Part shown: one piece after another, positions 8,403-17,776 of the stretch
Position numbering within the stretch: the first letter of the stretch is position 1
Layout: each line of letters opens with the position of its first letter
Notes under the pieces: generated by a model
Databases searched by the model: none
Told to the model about the DNA's origin: nothing
What the model saw: only the letters and a program-made list of their open reading frames with translations
Program-made: the position numbers and the translations under genes
From: Siphonobacter curvatus
GTDB taxonomy: Bacteria > Bacteroidota > Bacteroidia > Cytophagales > Spirosomataceae
Length of the DNA: 64,000 bases
Assembly (NCBI RefSeq): GCF_002943425.1
Contig: NZ_PTRA01000007.1
Coordinates: 124,001-188,000, forward strand
Direction of reading: 5' to 3'

Positions 8403-8747
8403 ATGAAACCCTATCGATTCCTGAAACATACCGGCTGGCCGCTTACGCTTTACGTACCCGGCCTGCCCATCAATGGCATCACGCTCTGGCCTTTCATCAT
8501 TGTCACGATGCCACAGCCCTCGGCCTGGCTGATGAATCATGAACGTATTCATATTCGGCAACAGGCGGAGCTACTGGTCTTCCCTTTCTACCTCTGGTAC
8601 GTAACGGAATACTACTGGTATCGCCTGAGCGGCTATTCCGCGAATGCGGCTTACCATGCCATTCGCTTCGAGCGAGAGGCATACCAACACGAACGTTTAC
8701 TGACGTATCTATCCAAACGTCCCTTCTGGGGCTTCTTACGCTTCTAA
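8403..8747 (+). CDS. Small HExxH-containing membrane-associated protein, putative metallopeptidase-like
   Basis: 114 residues, no signal peptide. The sequence NHERIHIRQQ puts H46-E47-x-x-H50 in a helix, and a downstream FEREAYQHE segment supplies glutamates about 40 residues later, the spacing seen in gluzincin-type zinc peptidases. Hydrophobic stretches lie at about 14-37 and 57-73, so it is probably membrane associated. I do not know a characterised member; similar small proteins occur in Bacteroidota as hypothetical proteins. The gene stands alone and ends in a strong bidirectional terminator. Protease activity is inference from the motif only. Confidence 0.75.
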   Translation: MKPYRFLKHTGWPLTLYVPGLPINGITLWPFIIVTMPQPSAWLMNHERIHIRQQAELLVFPFYLWYVTEYYWYRLSGYSANAAYHAIRFEREAYQHERLLTYLSKRPFWGFLRF

Positions 8748-8749
8748 AA

Positions 8750-8783
8750 CCAAAACTGCCAGCGATTGGGCTGGCAGTTTTGG
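8750..8783. terminator. Bidirectional terminator between convergent genes
   Basis: Perfect 14-bp stem CCAAAACTGCCAGC (8750-8763) and GCTGGCAGTTTTGG (8770-8783), six-base loop, between the + gene ending at 8747 and the - gene ending at 8800. Confidence 0.85.
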
Positions 8784-8799
8784 TGAGGTTGATCTTTAC

Positions 8800-9141
8800 T
8801 TAAGCCTCCCCTACGGGGCCGTTGTAATGCCCTGGTAACTGAAAGCCCGACGGGCCCCCTCCTTCGTTAATCGGACCATAATTTTCTTCGTATTTTGCCA
8901 GATTATCCTGCAGGGCATTCATCAGACGCAACGCGTGATCGGGGGTAATGATCACACGGGATTTCACTTTCGCCTTGGGTACATTGGGCATTAACCGCAC
9001 AAAGTCAATCACGAATTCACTCTGCGAATGCGAAATGATGGCCAGGTTAGCATACGTTCCTTCCGCCATCTCTTCGGACAGTTCAATTTCGATTGGGTCG
9101 TTCTGCTCGGCAGTTGGTTGATTGGACATATCAGTAGTCAT
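8800..9141 (-). CDS. DUF3467 family protein
   Basis: 113 residues from the ATG at 9141 (MTTDMSNQ); a second ATG at 9129 is equally possible, and the longer frame to 9198 starts in unrelated upstream sequence. The core IEIELSEEMAEGTYANLAIISHSQSEFV, DFVRLMPNVPKAKVKSRVIITP and HALRLMNAL is typical of this small, strongly conserved Bacteroidota family. It has no signal peptide and is presumably cytoplasmic; its function is unknown. The C-terminal Gly/Pro-rich tail is variable in the family. It is divergent from gcvP with a 260-base gap and shares a terminator with the convergent gene at 8403. Confidence 0.85.
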   Translation of the reverse strand: MTTDMSNQPTAEQNDPIEIELSEEMAEGTYANLAIISHSQSEFVIDFVRLMPNVPKAKVKSRVIITPDHALRLMNALQDNLAKYEENYGPINEGGGPSGFQLPGHYNGPVGEA

Positions 9142-9364
9142 TAAATAAATGCGTTTCGTAAAATTTAAATGAGACCCGGGCGAACTTCTCAGCCACAAAT
9201 CGAATTCTTTTCAGAAGAAAACTAAAGTAGGTAATCGACGGCCGGATTTGCAAAAAGTCAACTCGAAAAGCGTAAAAAGGTCCATACCAGAAGTCGTTTC
9301 CTCGTTTTACCTGATTTTGTAGAAAACCTAGTTCTTTTTTAAAGGATAGGCCCGGCTTTTCCCG

Positions 9365-9372
9365 TATATTTG
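9365..9372 (+). promoter_or_regulatory. Predicted -7 element of the gcvP promoter
   Basis: TATATTTG matches TAnnTTTG 29 bases upstream of the gcvP ATG. The -33 region (CTTTTTT around 9334-9340) is only a weak match to TTTG. Confidence 0.5.
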
Positions 9373-9401
9373 TCCTTTGTTTCCATCAACAATATTGCTC
9401 C

Positions 9402-12287
9402 ATGAAGGTTGCTCTTCGTTACCAGGAACTTTTCGAAAATCGTCATAACAACGCAGATGAGGCCGATCGTCAGGCTATGCTGTCTGAAATTGGCGTAAAA
9501 TCGGTTGAAGAACTCATCAGCCAAACGATTCCCTCTGCCATCCGTCGGGGCCAATCCCTGAATCTTCCCCCGGCTCAAACGGAATTTCAGTTTTTGGACG
9601 AATTCAAGAAATTAGCGAGTCAAAATAAAGTTTACAAGAGCTACATCGGCACGGGCTATTACGATACCTTCACGCCGAATGTTATTCTTCGCAACATTCT
9701 GGAGAACCCCGCCTGGTACACGGCCTATACCCCGTATCAGGCCGAAATTTCCCAGGGCCGCCTGGAAATGCTGCTCAACTTTCAGACGCTGATCATTGAG
9801 TTGACGGGACTGGAAATTGCCAATGCTTCCTTACTCGACGAAGCGACGGCCGCCGCCGAAGCCCTGCACCTGCTGCACGCCCTGAAAAAAGGTGCCAAAG
9901 CAAAGGCTGATACCTTCTTCGTTTCGGATCGTTGCCACCCCCAAACCATCGACCTGCTGCACACGCGGGCGACGCCGATTGGGGTAAAAATTCTGGTAGG
10001 CGATCACCGGACGATTGATTTAACCAACGAAAACATCTTCGGAGCCCTGCTGCAATACCCGGCTACGGACGGAGCGGTATTTGATTACAGCGACTGGATT
10101 GCCTCGGCTCACGAACTGGATATTAAAGTAGTCGTAGCAGCCGACCTGCTGGCGCTGACCCTGCTGACGCCTCCCGGCGAAATGGGAGCCGACGTCGTGG
10201 TTGGTTCAGCTCAGCGGTTTGGCGTTCCCATGGGTTACGGTGGCCCGCACGCGGGCTACTTCGCGACGAAAGACGAATACAAACGCCAGATGCCCGGTCG
10301 TCTGATCGGCGTATCGGTGGATGCCGAAGGAAACCGGGCGCTTCGCATGGCCCTGCAAACCCGCGAGCAGCACATTCGCCGGGAAAAGGCTACGTCTAAT
10401 ATTTGTACGGCTCAGGTATTGCTTTCGGTGATGGCAGCGGCGTATGCCGTGTACCATGGTCCCGAAGGTCTGAAGAAAATTGCCCAGCGTACGCACGCGC
10501 TGACGCAGCTGACGGCTCTGGCTCTGAAAGGACTGGGCTACGAAGTGCTGACGGAAGCGTTCTTCGATACCATTCGGGTGAAAGTGGCCGACGAAAGCGT
10601 AGTAAAAGCCGCCACGGAAGCTGCTGAGATCAACCTTCGTTATTTCGGTGACCATACCGTTGGCATTTCTTTTGACGAAACCAAGACGTACCCGGATGCC
10701 GTTCAACTGATTGGCATTTTCTCTACGCTGGTTAGCAAATCGGTTAACTTGGATGAAGTTGAATCGGCTCTTAGCTGGGAATTCAACGAGGTCCTGACGC
10801 GTCAATCCGCCTTCCTGACCAATCCTGTTTTCAATACGCACCATTCGGAGCACGAAATGTTGCGGTATTTGAAATCGCTGGAAAATAAAGATTTATCGCT
10901 GGTACATTCCATGATCTCTCTGGGATCGTGTACCATGAAACTCAACGCCACCACGGAAATGATTCCCGTAACCTGGCCTGAGTTTGGTAAACTACACCCC
11001 TTTGCTCCGAAAGACCAAGCGGCCGGTTATCAGACCTTATTTAAAAATCTGAATGACTGGTTGTGCGAGATTACGGGTTTTGCGGCTATGTCGCTGCAAC
11101 CCAATTCCGGTGCACAGGGTGAATACGCTGGTTTGATGGTGATCCGGGCGTACCACGAAGCTCGGGGTAACACGCACCGCAATATTGCCTTGATTCCTGC
11201 TTCGGCCCACGGTACAAACCCGGCTTCGGCAGTAATGGCGGGGATGAAGGTAGTCGTAACGAAAACCGACGAAAACGGAAACATCGATCTGGCCGACCTA
11301 AAAGCGAAAGCCGAGCAGTACAGCGAGAACCTGTCCTGTTTGATGGTGACGTATCCTTCCACGCACGGTGTGTTTGAAGAGTCAATCATTGAAATTTGTC
11401 AGCTGATCCACGAACACGGTGGACAGGTGTACATGGATGGTGCAAACATGAACGCTCAGGTAGGTCTGACCTCTCCCGGTACGATCGGAGCAGACGTTTG
11501 CCATTTGAACCTGCACAAAACGTTTTGCATTCCCCACGGTGGTGGTGGTCCTGGTATGGGTCCCATTGGCGTAGCGGCTCACCTGGCTCCGTTCCTGCCC
11601 GGTCACGCGGTGGTATCGGGTGTAGGTGGCGATCAGGCCATTTCTGCCGTATCCGCAGCTCCGTATGGTTCAGCCAGCATTCTGACGATCTCCTATGCAT
11701 ACATCGCCATGATGGGTGGTGAGGGTCTGACGCACGCTACGCAGACGGCCATTCTGAATGCGAACTATATCAAAGCTCGTCTGGAGCCGCACTTCCCCGT
11801 GTTGTACGTAGGTTCACAGGGACGTTGTGCGCACGAAATGATTCTGGACTGCCGTCCGTTCAAGCAGTCGGCGGGTATCGAAGCCGAAGACATTGCCAAA
11901 CGTTTGATGGATTATGGTTTCCACGCTCCCACGCTTTCGTTCCCGGTAGCGGGTACGCTGATGGTAGAGCCGACGGAATCTGAATCGAAAGCGGAACTGG
12001 ATCGTTTCTGCGACGCGATGATTGCCATCCGTAACGAAATTGCTGAAGTAGAAGCGGGCGAAGCGGATAAATCCGTGAACGTCCTGAAAATGGCTCCGCA
12101 TACGCAGTCCGTCGTATTGGTGGATTCCTGGAATCGTCCCTACACGCGGGAGAAAGCCGTCTTCCCACTGCCCTACGTGAAAGCCAGCAAATTCTGGCCA
12201 ACCGTTAGCCGCATCGATTCAGCGTACGGCGACCGTAACCTGATTTGTGCCTGCCCGCCGCTGGAAGAGTACGCCACGGCTGAGTAA
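9402..12287 (+). CDS. gcvP: Glycine dehydrogenase (decarboxylating), P protein of the glycine cleavage system
   Basis: 961 residues, the single-chain form in which both halves (P1 and P2 type) are fused. The enzyme decarboxylates glycine with PLP and passes the aminomethyl group to the lipoyl H protein (EC 1.4.4.2). The PLP lysine is in [19 protein letters not shown] (K706). Other family motifs: [13 protein letters not shown] near the N terminus, [26 protein letters not shown] and [12 protein letters not shown]. Length and both ends match full-length GcvP. The T and H protein genes are not in this window, so gcvP is a separate unit here, closed by a terminator at 12311. Confidence 0.98.
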   Translation: MKVALRYQELFENRHNNADEADRQAMLSEIGVKSVEELISQTIPSAIRRGQSLNLPPAQTEFQFLDEFKKLASQNKVYKSYIGTGYYDTFTPNVILRNILENPAWYTAYTPYQAEISQGRLEMLLNFQTLIIELTGLEIANASLLDEATAAAEALHLLHALKKGAKAKADTFFVSDRCHPQTIDLLHTRATPIGVKILVGDHRTIDLTNENIFGALLQYPATDGAVFDYSDWIASAHELDIKVVVAADLLALTLLTPPGEMGADVVVGSAQRFGVPMGYGGPHAGYFATKDEYKRQMPGRLIGVSVDAEGNRALRMALQTREQHIRREKATSNICTAQVLLSVMAAAYAVYHGPEGLKKIAQRTHALTQLTALALKGLGYEVLTEAFFDTIRVKVADESVVKAATEAAEINLRYFGDHTVGISFDETKTYPDAVQLIGIFSTLVSKSVNLDEVESALSWEFNEVLTRQSAFLTNPVFNTHHSEHEMLRYLKSLENKDLSLVHSMISLGSCTMKLNATTEMIPVTWPEFGKLHPFAPKDQAAGYQTLFKNLNDWLCEITGFAAMSLQPNSGAQGEYAGLMVIRAYHEARGNTHRNIALIPASAHGTNPASAVMAGMKVVVTKTDENGNIDLADLKAKAEQYSENLSCLMVTYPSTHGVFEESIIEICQLIHEHGGQVYMDGANMNAQVGLTSPGTIGADVCHLNLHKTFCIPHGGGGPGMGPIGVAAHLAPFLPGHAVVSGVGGDQAISAVSAAPYGSASILTISYAYIAMMGGEGLTHATQTAILNANYIKARLEPHFPVLYVGSQGRCAHEMILDCRPFKQSAGIEAEDIAKRLMDYGFHAPTLSFPVAGTLMVEPTESESKAELDRFCDAMIAIRNEIAEVEAGEADKSVNVLKMAPHTQSVVLVDSWNRPYTREKAVFPLPYVKASKFWPTVSRIDSAYGDRNLICACPPLEEYATAE

Positions 12288-12310
12288 GCGTTTGATAGGA
12301 TAGTTTTTTA

Positions 12311-12345
12311 AACCTCCGGTAGTTGAACTGCCGGAGGTTTTTTGT
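12311..12345 (+). terminator. Intrinsic terminator of gcvP
   Basis: AACCTCCGG (12311-12319) pairs with CCGGAGGTT (12331-12339), extended by AGT/ACT pairs in the loop, then TTTTTTG. It lies 23 bases after the gcvP stop. Confidence 0.9.
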
Positions 12346-12391
12346 TAGTGGATGGATGGGAAGGTCTTTTATCCGGCCTCTAGCAAATAGG

Positions 12392-12450
12392 TCGAGCCTA
12401 GCGTTCGTTCTTGATCACCGATTGGGATCAAGAACGAACACTAGGCTCGA
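12392..12450. repeat. Long 25-bp inverted repeat without T-run
   Basis: Left arm 12392-12416 (TCGAGCCTAG...TTGATC) and right arm 12426-12450 match at 24 of 25 positions around a 9-base spacer. It lies between the gcvP terminator and the convergent susD stop. It has no adjacent T-run in either direction, so it is not a typical terminator. Confidence 0.85.
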
Positions 12451-12481
12451 TTCATTTCTCAGGATCGGACGTTCATCCAAT

Positions 12482-13936
12482 TTACTGATTAATCAACTTA
12501 TTGGTCACTAACTCATTATTCGAAATGGGCCAAATGTAGTTTTCTGAGGTCGGAGCAACGGCCGCCGCACTCACCGTTGGGCCCGTTTTAGCCGGAATGG
12601 TTTGCAGACGACGCAACAAGTCATTCGACCGGAAGCCTTCGCCGAGTAATTCGATCCGTCGTTCGGTCAGGATCGAATTGACGAGTGCTTCTTTGGTAGC
12701 GAACGCCGGAAAGGTATACGAAGCATCCGACCGGGCGTGCACCGCTTTTAAGAGATTCGTCGCGAGCGTCAAATCTCCCGTTTCTGCGGCCGCTTCCGCG
12801 TAGTTGAGTAGTACTTCCGCGTACCGAATCAAGGGCATGTAAATCAGGTACGGGGCATTGCGTCCGAACTTGGAAAGATAGCTCCGGTTGTTCGAAGTCA
12901 CTGTCCGTAAGAACCCTCGGCGCGCGTCCGTACTCGACCACTGCGAAGAACCCAGAATACCCGTAGGGTTTAGATAATACTCGGCATTGCCATTGTAAAT
13001 ATACCCAATGGACGACTGGCCACTGTACATATCCAACGAGCTGAAGGGCATGGAGAGGATCGATTCCGTTGTCGTGAATGTCGTCGTTAACGTAGAGACG
13101 ATGTTGCTTTGCAAGGCGTGCTGAACACCCGTAGTAGCCGAAAATGGAGCCGCGGTTTGGGGAACAATCTTCCGGGCTTCCTCTACCACCTTGGCGTAGT
13201 TACCCATATTCAGATACACCCGCGTTTTCAAGGCAATCGCCGTATTCTTATGGGCCCGGGTCACGCGTAATTCCTCCGTGGCATACGTGGTGGGCAAGCT
13301 AGCTTCCGCTTCGTCCAGATCTTTTAAAATCTGCGTATACACCTGAGCTACGGAACTTCGGGCTAAATCGTTATTAGCCATGGTGGTCTCAGCCTGTAAA
13401 CGCAGGGGTAAACCCGGCGATGCCCCTTGGTCTTTTACGTACGGCTGGGCAAAAATGGACACCAAACTGTAGTAAGATAGGGCTCGCAGAAATTTAGCCT
13501 CTCCCAGATACTGGGTGGCTAGTTCATCCGAAACGATTCCCGGATTTTGCGGCAGGCCACTTATCAATATGTTCGCCTGATTAATGGTGGTATAGGCCGC
13601 CGACCAGAGGGTGTTAATGTCATTGGAACTGGACGTATAGGTATTGCTCCAGCTTTCATAGCCCGTAAAGCTATTGGCGGTAGTATTGATGAAATCTTCC
13701 CCCCGAACATCCAGATAAAACTGAAAACGCCCGCCGTAGTAATTGGCATTTTTCAACGACTTGTAGGTACCGTTTACCAGGCCCAGAATCCGGCTTGGGG
13801 TTGCGAAAGCTTCTTCTGAAATCAGTTGCGTAGGCGGAACTGTATTCAGGTATTGTGATTCGCTGCAGGAAGCTACGGTCAGTAAGAGTCCCCCCGCCAA
13901 CACGCAGGTTACTTTGGATAAAACTTTATTTTTCAT
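12482..13936 (-). CDS. SusD/RagB-family nutrient-binding lipoprotein
   Basis: 484 residues from the ATG at 13936 (MKNKVLSKVTCV). A lipoprotein signal with lipobox TVASC gives a surface lipoprotein. The N-terminal SusD-like segment (YLNTVPPTQLISEEAFATP, ILGLVNGTYKSL) and the C-terminal RagB/SusD segment (ILTERRIELLGEGFRSNDLLRR, IWPISNNELVTN) are both classical. It is the partner of the SusC gene immediately upstream (43-base gap). No catabolic enzyme is adjacent, so the substrate is unknown. The reading frame extends further upstream to 13978 but the signal peptide fixes the start. Confidence 0.95.
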   Translation of the reverse strand: MKNKVLSKVTCVLAGGLLLTVASCSESQYLNTVPPTQLISEEAFATPSRILGLVNGTYKSLKNANYYGGRFQFYLDVRGEDFINTTANSFTGYESWSNTYTSSSNDINTLWSAAYTTINQANILISGLPQNPGIVSDELATQYLGEAKFLRALSYYSLVSIFAQPYVKDQGASPGLPLRLQAETTMANNDLARSSVAQVYTQILKDLDEAEASLPTTYATEELRVTRAHKNTAIALKTRVYLNMGNYAKVVEEARKIVPQTAAPFSATTGVQHALQSNIVSTLTTTFTTTESILSMPFSSLDMYSGQSSIGYIYNGNAEYYLNPTGILGSSQWSSTDARRGFLRTVTSNNRSYLSKFGRNAPYLIYMPLIRYAEVLLNYAEAAAETGDLTLATNLLKAVHARSDASYTFPAFATKEALVNSILTERRIELLGEGFRSNDLLRRLQTIPAKTGPTVSAAAVAPTSENYIWPISNNELVTNKLINQ

Positions 13937-13978
13937 GATTAATGTCGATTTGAATGATCTACCCCGAGCGGTCAGCAC

Positions 13979-16900
13979 TTAAAAAGCCAGATTCACACCA
14001 AGGGTAATCGTGCGGCCATTACCCAATGAATTGTATTCGATACCCGGCGAAGTATTCGTGTTGCCGTTGACCGAGGATTCCGGTTCAACGCCCGTATACT
14101 TCGTCAGCAAAAAGACATTCGATGCCTGAGCGTATACGCGAAGTGAACTAATGCCGGATTGACCAAACAGGGACGAAGGGAGTTTGTAACCTACCATCAC
14201 GTTTTGCAGACGTACAAAATCTCCTTTTTCAACGTAAGCCGAAATGTTAGGAATATTGGCAGCTGCGAAGTTATCGTTGTAGATCAAACGGGGTACATCC
14301 GTAATCTGACCGGGGGTAGTCCAGCGATTGAGGACCTTCTTGGCGTTATTAAACATCCGCTGATCCAGCCAGGTGCCCGTATTTCCGTTCAGAATGTAGT
14401 TTCCACCCGAGTACGTAAAATTCAGATTTACATCAAAGTTTTTATACCGGAACGTATTGTTAAAGCCTCCGTACCATTTGGGCAGGGCATTACCCATGGG
14501 TTTGTAATCGGCCGCCGAAATAGCCGGTGCCCGGGTTCCGTCCAGGTACGTCCAGCTGGTACCTGCTTCGGGTGAGATCGCCGCACTATACTGCACCTGC
14601 TCACCTTTAGCGTTCACGAAAATACGCTGTCCATTGGCCGGGTTGATGCCATCCGTGATAGCTCCGAAAAGCGTCCCGACGGGTAAGCCTACCTGCGTGA
14701 TATTGAAGATGTTGGCGGAGGTAGACGTCGTACTCAAAATACGATCACCTTCGGTGGCCAACGAGGTTACCTTATTGGACAGGTGCGTGAAGTTGAAACT
14801 GACGTTCCAGGAAAAATCCTGCTTCCGGATTACCGTTGAGTTGATGCCTAATTCAATCCCCCGGTTGTAAAGTGAACCTACGTTTGAGAGAATGGCATTA
14901 TCAGGGATTCCTTTGGAGGGTGCCTGAGGAACGCTGAGAATCAAGCCATTTACGTTGTTGTTGAAGTAGGTAACCTCTACCTGTACTTTATTATCCCACA
15001 AGCCCAGGTCTGCTCCGAAGTTGGTTTGTTCTGAAGTTTCCCAACCCAGATTTTGGTTTCCGGCCTGATTATAGGCCCAGGTGGGTACCGTTCCGTAGAG
15101 TGAAGAAGAATACAGGTTCAGTGAAGCGTATGCATTGTTCAGGTTTCCGTTTCCTACCCGACCCCAACTGGCCCGCAGTTTTGCACTGGAAATAACCTTG
15201 CTTACCGCCGAGCCTTTGTAAAACTCTTCTTCGGACAGAGCCCAGCCGCCGGAGATTCCGCCAAAGTTCCCCCATTTCCGACCCGTACCCAAAGCCGAAT
15301 TGCCGTCTCTGCGGAAGTTGAGGGTAAAGAAATAGCGGTCACTGAAATCATAGGTTACCCGCGAAAACACGGACAGGAACGAACGGGAATTTATACTATT
15401 CCCCGAAGGCGTAATATTCCCCCACGTACCTTGATAATCGACAAAATACGGATCGGCGGCCTGCGTCACGTTGACACCCCAGGTATTGGTATTGAATACC
15501 TGAGCATCGTAACCGAGCAAAGCCGTCAAGTGGCTTTTACCAAATCGCGTATCGTAGTTAAGTGTATTGGTGAAATTCCAGTTGTTACGTAACCCCGTCA
15601 CATTGGTAACCGAACCATTCGTCGAAGATCCGCCGCCCGGTTCAGCACTCGTGGAGTTAATGTTTTCGTTTCGCAGACGATCAATCGAATAGTTAGTCGT
15701 AAAATCCAATCCCTTAAACAGGGTTACCGTAGCTCCGATATTGGCCAGGATCCGATCATTCTCCGAGGTATAATTAGCCAGTTTGAACAGAGCCGTCGGG
15801 TTGTAGTACACACTGACTACCTGGTTATTGCCATTTCCAATGGGTCCACCCGCGATGCCTAGATTCAGACTGGGCGTTCCATCTTCATTATAGGCCGGTA
15901 CGTTTGGAGCCAGCGTATAGGCCATCCGAGCAGCGCCTACAATCAACTGGGCATTGCCTTCCAGCGAACCGGAGTTAGGCGATTTATTGAAAGTATTTGA
16001 GTAATTGATGTTTCCTCGCAGCTTCAACCATTTCGTCGCCTGATGATCCAGATTCAACCGAATTCCTTTTCGTTTGAAGTTATTGGTTCGCAGAATACCG
16101 TTCTGATCGGAGTAGTTGGTAGAAAAGAAATAACTCGTATTCTTATTTCCCCCACTTACGTTTATGGCATGGTTGTGCGATACACCATTCTGGAAAATGT
16201 GATCGTACCAGTTCGTGTTGACTAAGGAACCATCGGAGCGGTAGCTTGGAAAGAATAAAGCCGCCGGAGACGTAGACCGTTCGATCGTCTTTTTGTTGTT
16301 GACCGCCTCGTTTTTGATCATCATGTATTCCTCGGCGTTGAGTAATTCGGGCAAACGAACCGGACTGGTTACGCCTACCCAGCCATCGTACCCGACCCGT
16401 ACTCTTCCTTCTTTGCCCCGCTTCGTCGTGACCAGCAACACGCCCGCTGCGGCCCGCGAACCGTAGATAGCCGTAGACGCCGCATCCTTAAGTACATCAA
16501 TGGACTCGATGTCGGAAGGGTTAATATCTCCTAAGGGGTTATTGGGTACGTTGCCGTTGCCTACGCTACCCGTTGTTAAGGGGATTCCATCGACAACAAT
16601 CAAGGGATACGAGCTCAATGAGATGGAGTTGATTCCCCGCACCCGGATCACCGGCGCATTATTTAGAACGCCATTGGCAACCGAAATATTCACCCCGGCA
16701 GCTCGGCCCGCCAGCGCTTGATCAAAGCTTTGAACGGGAATTTCTTTTAGTTTTTCGCTATTGATACTCGCCGCAGAACCTGTAAACTCTTTTTTGGTTT
16801 GCGTACCATAACCCACGACGAGTACTTCCGTAAGTTCCTTAGAGTTGGTAGCCAGCTCAATATCTACCGAAGTTTGCGTGGTAATGGGCTGTTCCGTAGT

Positions 16901-17239
16901 GGTATATCCGATGAACGAAAAGACGACAACGCTTCGCTCATTAGGAATCGTAAGGCGGTATCGGCCCTGTGCATCCGTCGTCGTTCCAATGTTGGTTCCT
17001 TTCACCTGCACCGATACGCCGGGTAAGCCTTCTTTACTGTCTTTATCCGTTACCGTTCCGGTAATAGTCCGGTCTACCGCCGGGTTAAGGGCGTACGCGG
17101 TTGAGTAGTTTGTTTTTTGGGGTAAGGTAGCTTCCGCCAGCGGAGCACTTAAGGTAATAACCAGGGCCGGAAGCATTAATTTCCGTTTAAAATGCCCTTG
17201 CCCAGCCCTCTGAAAAAGAGTAAGGTACTTTTTTTTCAT
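13979..17239 (-). CDS. SusC/RagA-family TonB-linked outer-membrane protein
   Basis: 1086 residues from the ATG at 17239 (MKKKYLTLFQRAG). The signal region is somewhat long and basic and ends near AEA. A carboxypeptidase-regulatory-like domain follows (ITGTVTDKDSKEGLPGVSV...), then the TonB-box-like TEVLVVGYGTQ, a plug with QALAGRAAGVNI, IRVRGINS and PLIVVDGIPL, and a barrel ending in TLGVNLAF. It imports ligand captured by the SusD protein encoded downstream. An in-frame ATG exists 93 bases upstream (17332), but that extension crosses two strong hairpins and is not signal-like, so the shorter start is preferred. Confidence 0.95.
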   Translation of the reverse strand: MKKKYLTLFQRAGQGHFKRKLMLPALVITLSAPLAEATLPQKTNYSTAYALNPAVDRTITGTVTDKDSKEGLPGVSVQVKGTNIGTTTDAQGRYRLTIPNERSVVVFSFIGYTTTEQPITTQTSVDIELATNSKELTEVLVVGYGTQTKKEFTGSAASINSEKLKEIPVQSFDQALAGRAAGVNISVANGVLNNAPVIRVRGINSISLSSYPLIVVDGIPLTTGSVGNGNVPNNPLGDINPSDIESIDVLKDAASTAIYGSRAAAGVLLVTTKRGKEGRVRVGYDGWVGVTSPVRLPELLNAEEYMMIKNEAVNNKKTIERSTSPAALFFPSYRSDGSLVNTNWYDHIFQNGVSHNHAINVSGGNKNTSYFFSTNYSDQNGILRTNNFKRKGIRLNLDHQATKWLKLRGNINYSNTFNKSPNSGSLEGNAQLIVGAARMAYTLAPNVPAYNEDGTPSLNLGIAGGPIGNGNNQVVSVYYNPTALFKLANYTSENDRILANIGATVTLFKGLDFTTNYSIDRLRNENINSTSAEPGGGSSTNGSVTNVTGLRNNWNFTNTLNYDTRFGKSHLTALLGYDAQVFNTNTWGVNVTQAADPYFVDYQGTWGNITPSGNSINSRSFLSVFSRVTYDFSDRYFFTLNFRRDGNSALGTGRKWGNFGGISGGWALSEEEFYKGSAVSKVISSAKLRASWGRVGNGNLNNAYASLNLYSSSLYGTVPTWAYNQAGNQNLGWETSEQTNFGADLGLWDNKVQVEVTYFNNNVNGLILSVPQAPSKGIPDNAILSNVGSLYNRGIELGINSTVIRKQDFSWNVSFNFTHLSNKVTSLATEGDRILSTTSTSANIFNITQVGLPVGTLFGAITDGINPANGQRIFVNAKGEQVQYSAAISPEAGTSWTYLDGTRAPAISAADYKPMGNALPKWYGGFNNTFRYKNFDVNLNFTYSGGNYILNGNTGTWLDQRMFNNAKKVLNRWTTPGQITDVPRLIYNDNFAAANIPNISAYVEKGDFVRLQNVMVGYKLPSSLFGQSGISSLRVYAQASNVFLLTKYTGVEPESSVNGNTNTSPGIEYNSLGNGRTITLGVNLAF

Positions 17240-17288
17240 ACTTTTGAAATTGGTTTGGTGCACACGATGGATTAAACCGCGAATAGAA

Positions 17289-17360
17289 GATTCGTGACAG
17301 GTAATTGGCGTTACCCACGAATCCTTATTCATCGACCGATAGCCCTGGCCGGCTATCGGT
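17289..17360. promoter_or_regulatory. Two tandem hairpins in the susC leader; the outer one is a + strand terminator
   Basis: Hairpin A: GATTCGTG-ACA-GGTAA (17289-17304) pairs with TTACC-CACGAATC (17311-17323), 13 pairs with a 3-base bulge. Hairpin B: ACCGATAGCC (17335-17344) pairs with GGCTATCGGT (17351-17360), followed on the + strand by TTTTTTATTT. In the susC (minus) direction neither has a T-run. In the + direction hairpin B is a textbook terminator although no + strand gene precedes it, which suggests an antisense RNA to the susC 5' end (inference). Confidence 0.6.
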
Positions 17361-17776
17361 TTTTTTATTTACTAGGTAATCAACTAGAACTTGAAAAATA
17401 AGCAGGTATCAATTAAATCCAATTGCTAATAGACTTTACCAAAAGGTGTGAGTCAGATGCTATTTCCAAAAGCGAATTACAAATTAGAATAATATATGCT
17501 TAAAATAAACTATCAAACACATAAAAATTTACAAATACACAAAATTCTATTATTAAACAGATGTAATTATAACTTTTACCAAATATTGTTTTTACAATTT
17601 TTTACCAGTATTTTATAAATATATTTATATTTCGTTATTAATATATAAAATCTATAGAATTACTATAATTATTGCGAATATAAAGACATTGAGGAAAGAA
17701 CACACGTAGGCTTAGCAAAATCGTTCTGAAAAAGTGATGACGATTTTGCTACTGCCCTTCTACCTAGCTGCGAACG
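17361..17776. other. Very AT-rich 416-bp intergenic region upstream of susC
   Basis: No gene. Roughly 17395-17695 is strongly A+T rich compared with neighbouring genes and should contain the susC promoter, but I find no perfect TAnnTTTG on the minus strand. Near its right end an 11-bp perfect inverted repeat AGCAAAATCGT (17714-17724) / ACGATTTTGCT (17740-17750) lies just past the crtB stop and may end that transcript, although no T-run follows on the minus strand. Confidence 0.55.

Noticed and set aside
10206-10853. 215-codon minus-strand frame inside gcvP
   Set aside because: Antisense to conserved gcvP sequence; no family resemblance.
17335-17360. Hairpin as terminator of the minus-strand susC operon
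   Set aside because: It lies upstream of susC and its T-run is on the + strand, so it cannot end that operon.
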